From assembly GCA_020442225.1 (NCBI GenBank), contig JAGRKR010000063.1:1-14938 (forward strand): 14,938 bases of DNA, written 5' to 3'. This document shows, in pieces, positions 13,534 to 14,938 of this stretch. The notes beneath the pieces were generated by a model that was not told the origin of the DNA, ran no database searches, and was given only the letters and a program-made list of their open reading frames with translations. How positions within the stretch are numbered: the stretch's first letter is position 1; each line of letters starts with the position of its first letter. This stretch comes from Hyphomicrobiaceae bacterium. GTDB lineage: Bacteria; Pseudomonadota; Alphaproteobacteria; Rhizobiales; Hyphomicrobiaceae. The translations under genes were made by a program, and so were the position numbers.

Positions 13534-14938
13534 TCGACTGGGGATCGCTCGCCAAGGGCTTGTTGCTCCTCGCGGACTGGCAGATTCCGCTGGTGGTGGC
13601 GGCCGGCATGCTGTTCGGCCTCATCGTTGGCGTGATTCCCGGCATGACTTCGGCGCTGGGGCTGGCGATCGTGCTGCCGCTGACCTTCAAGATGGACCCG
13701 TTTCCGGCGCTGATGCTGCTGACGTCCGTCTATACGGGTGCGCTGACGGGTGGCGGCATCCTCGCGATTCTCATCAATACGCCGGGCACGCCCGGGGCTG
13801 TCGCCACGACGTTCGACGGCTATCCGATGGCGCGCAAAGGGCTGCACAACGAGGCGCTCGGAATCCAGATCACGGCGTCCGTGATCGGCGGCCTCATCGG
13901 CTATCTCGTGCTGCTGCTGTTCATTCAGCCGATGGTCTGGCTGGCTTTGCAGTTCGGCCCCTCGGAAATGCTGTTCCTGACCATCCTGGTGCTGGTGATC
14001 GTCGGAGTGCTCGAAGGCAAGTATCTCTCCCGCGCGCTCTTCGCCGGGCTCTTGGGGTTGATGCTGGCGACGATCGGCACGAGCACCGCGACCGGCGAGG
14101 CCCGCGGCACGTTCGGCATCGACGCGCTGGAGGATGGCCTGCCGCTGGTGCTCTGCATCATCGGCATGTTCGCCATTCCCGAGCTCATCCAGCTCGTTTC
14201 GCGCCGTTCCATTTCCGAGGCAGACCTCGAGCGTGCGCACGACTTCGGCAAACTCGCCGCTGGCGTCGGCACGACGTTCGCCGCCTGGAGGACATGGCTC
14301 AGGGGGAGCTTCCTCGGCGTCGGAATCGGGCTGCTGCCGGCAGCAGGTGCGACGCTGGCCTCGCTGTTGAGCTACGCCATGGCCAAGAGGCGGGCGCGGC
14401 CCGAGCAGAAGTTCGGCGAGGGGGAGCCCGAGGGCGTCGTCGCCGCGGAATCCGCCAACAACGCCACCGAAGGCGGCGCCATGGGCATCCTGCTGGCACT
14501 CGGCATTCCCGGCAGCGCCTCCACGGCGGTGATCCTCGGCGGCTTCATGCTGCACGGGCTGGTGCCGGGCGCCCGCCTGCTGCGCGACAACGGTCCTTTC
14601 GTCTACGCACTCGTCGTGGGCAACATCTTCCAGATGCTGGTGCTCGGCTTCTTCACGCTGCTGGTCGCCTACTACGTCGCCCGTGTCGTGCTGGTGCCGT
14701 CGCGGGCGCTCGTGCCCATTCTCATCGTGGTGATGACGCTCGGGGCCTTCAGCTTCCGCAACCAGGTGTTCGATGTCTACGTGCTCTACGCCTTCGGCCT
14801 GCTCGGCTGGCTCATGCGCCGTTATCAGTTCCCGCTGGTGAGCCTGATGATCGGCCTCTTCCTCGGCCGGCAACTCGACGAGGAGTTCGTGCGGTTCCGG
14901 ACGCTGTTCGTCGACAATCCCGCCGCCTTGCTGGAGCG
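13530..14938 (+). CDS. tctA: TctA-family large membrane subunit of a TTT transporter, 3' end cut by window edge
   Basis: The frame is open from the ATG at 13530 to the right edge: 469 codons, while the family is usually about 500 residues, so only a short tail is missing. It is the polytopic subunit that carries the substrate across the inner membrane. Conserved blocks are plain: FGLIVGVIPGMTSALGLAI (29-47), LINTPGTPGAVATTFDGYP (81-99), GTFGIDALEDG (194-204), and ESANNATEGGAMG with LGIPGSASTAVILGG further on. The start overlaps the tctB stop (ATGA), with GGAG at 13520-13523. Together with tctC and tctB it completes a tripartite tricarboxylate transporter. The family is certain; the substrate is not. 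Confidence 0.96.
   Translation, partial: MIDWGSLAKGLLLLADWQIPLVVAAGMLFGLIVGVIPGMTSALGLAIVLPLTFKMDPFPALMLLTSVYTGALTGGGILAILINTPGTPGAVATTFDGYPMARKGLHNEALGIQITASVIGGLIGYLVLLLFIQPMVWLALQFGPSEMLFLTILVLVIVGVLEGKYLSRALFAGLLGLMLATIGTSTATGEARGTFGIDALEDGLPLVLCIIGMFAIPELIQLVSRRSISEADLERAHDFGKLAAGVGTTFAAWRTWLRGSFLGVGIGLLPAAGATLASLLSYAMAKRRARPEQKFGEGEPEGVVAAESANNATEGGAMGILLALGIPGSASTAVILGGFMLHGLVPGARLLRDNGPFVYALVVGNIFQMLVLGFFTLLVAYYVARVVLVPSRALVPILIVVMTLGAFSFRNQVFDVYVLYAFGLLGWLMRRYQFPLVSLMIGLFLGRQLDEEFVRFRTLFVDNPAALLE

Noticed and set aside
13146..14873. A 575-codon open frame on the minus strand opposite tctB and tctA
   Set aside because: It has the same shadow-type composition. The opposite strand carries unmistakable TctA blocks.

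Overview
This GC-rich window (dense third-position G/C and long empty frames on the antisense strands) comes from a metabolically versatile proteobacterium. An alphaproteobacterium of the Hyphomicrobiales/Bradyrhizobium type seems most likely, although some Betaproteobacteria are also rich in these families. No rRNA, tRNA, insertion sequence, CRISPR array or transcription regulator is visible. The assignment rests on base composition and gene families only.

The layout is four transcription blocks arranged around two divergent intergenic regions. (1) Leftward, 6807 to 1: an MmgE/PrpD-family enzyme, a 78-residue small protein, an amidase-signature hydrolase, then an ABC importer consisting of a Tat-exported binding protein, a double permease and an ATPase cut by the window edge. 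(2) Rightward, 7035-7706: a single isochorismatase-like cysteine hydrolase. (3) Leftward, 11753 to 7755: a gamma-glutamyltransferase-family Ntn hydrolase, a HpcH/HpaI (CitE-like) lyase and a CaiB/BaiF CoA-transferase. (4) Rightward from 12001: a tripartite tricarboxylate transporter, tctC-tctB-tctA, with tctA cut by the right edge. Candidate promoters are visible before the PrpD gene, the ABC binding protein and the GGT-family gene. No gap without a gene exceeds 300 bases.

Together the genes read as a catabolic island for an organic acid or an amide-linked organic acid. Two binding-protein-dependent transporters would bring substrate in. Three mechanistically unrelated amide hydrolases (Ser-cisSer-Lys, Asp-Lys-Cys and Ntn-Thr) could release acid or ammonia. 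The PrpD-type enzyme could then isomerise, dehydrate or decarboxylate the acid. The CoA-transferase would activate it and the CitE-like lyase would split the acyl-CoA. The substrate is not determined by the sequence. The GGT-like protein has lost several residues that hold a gamma-glutamyl group, and the ABC binding protein seems to lack the tyrosine motif of ferric-binding homologues, so the default names 'gamma-glutamyltransferase' and 'iron transporter' are probably misleading here.
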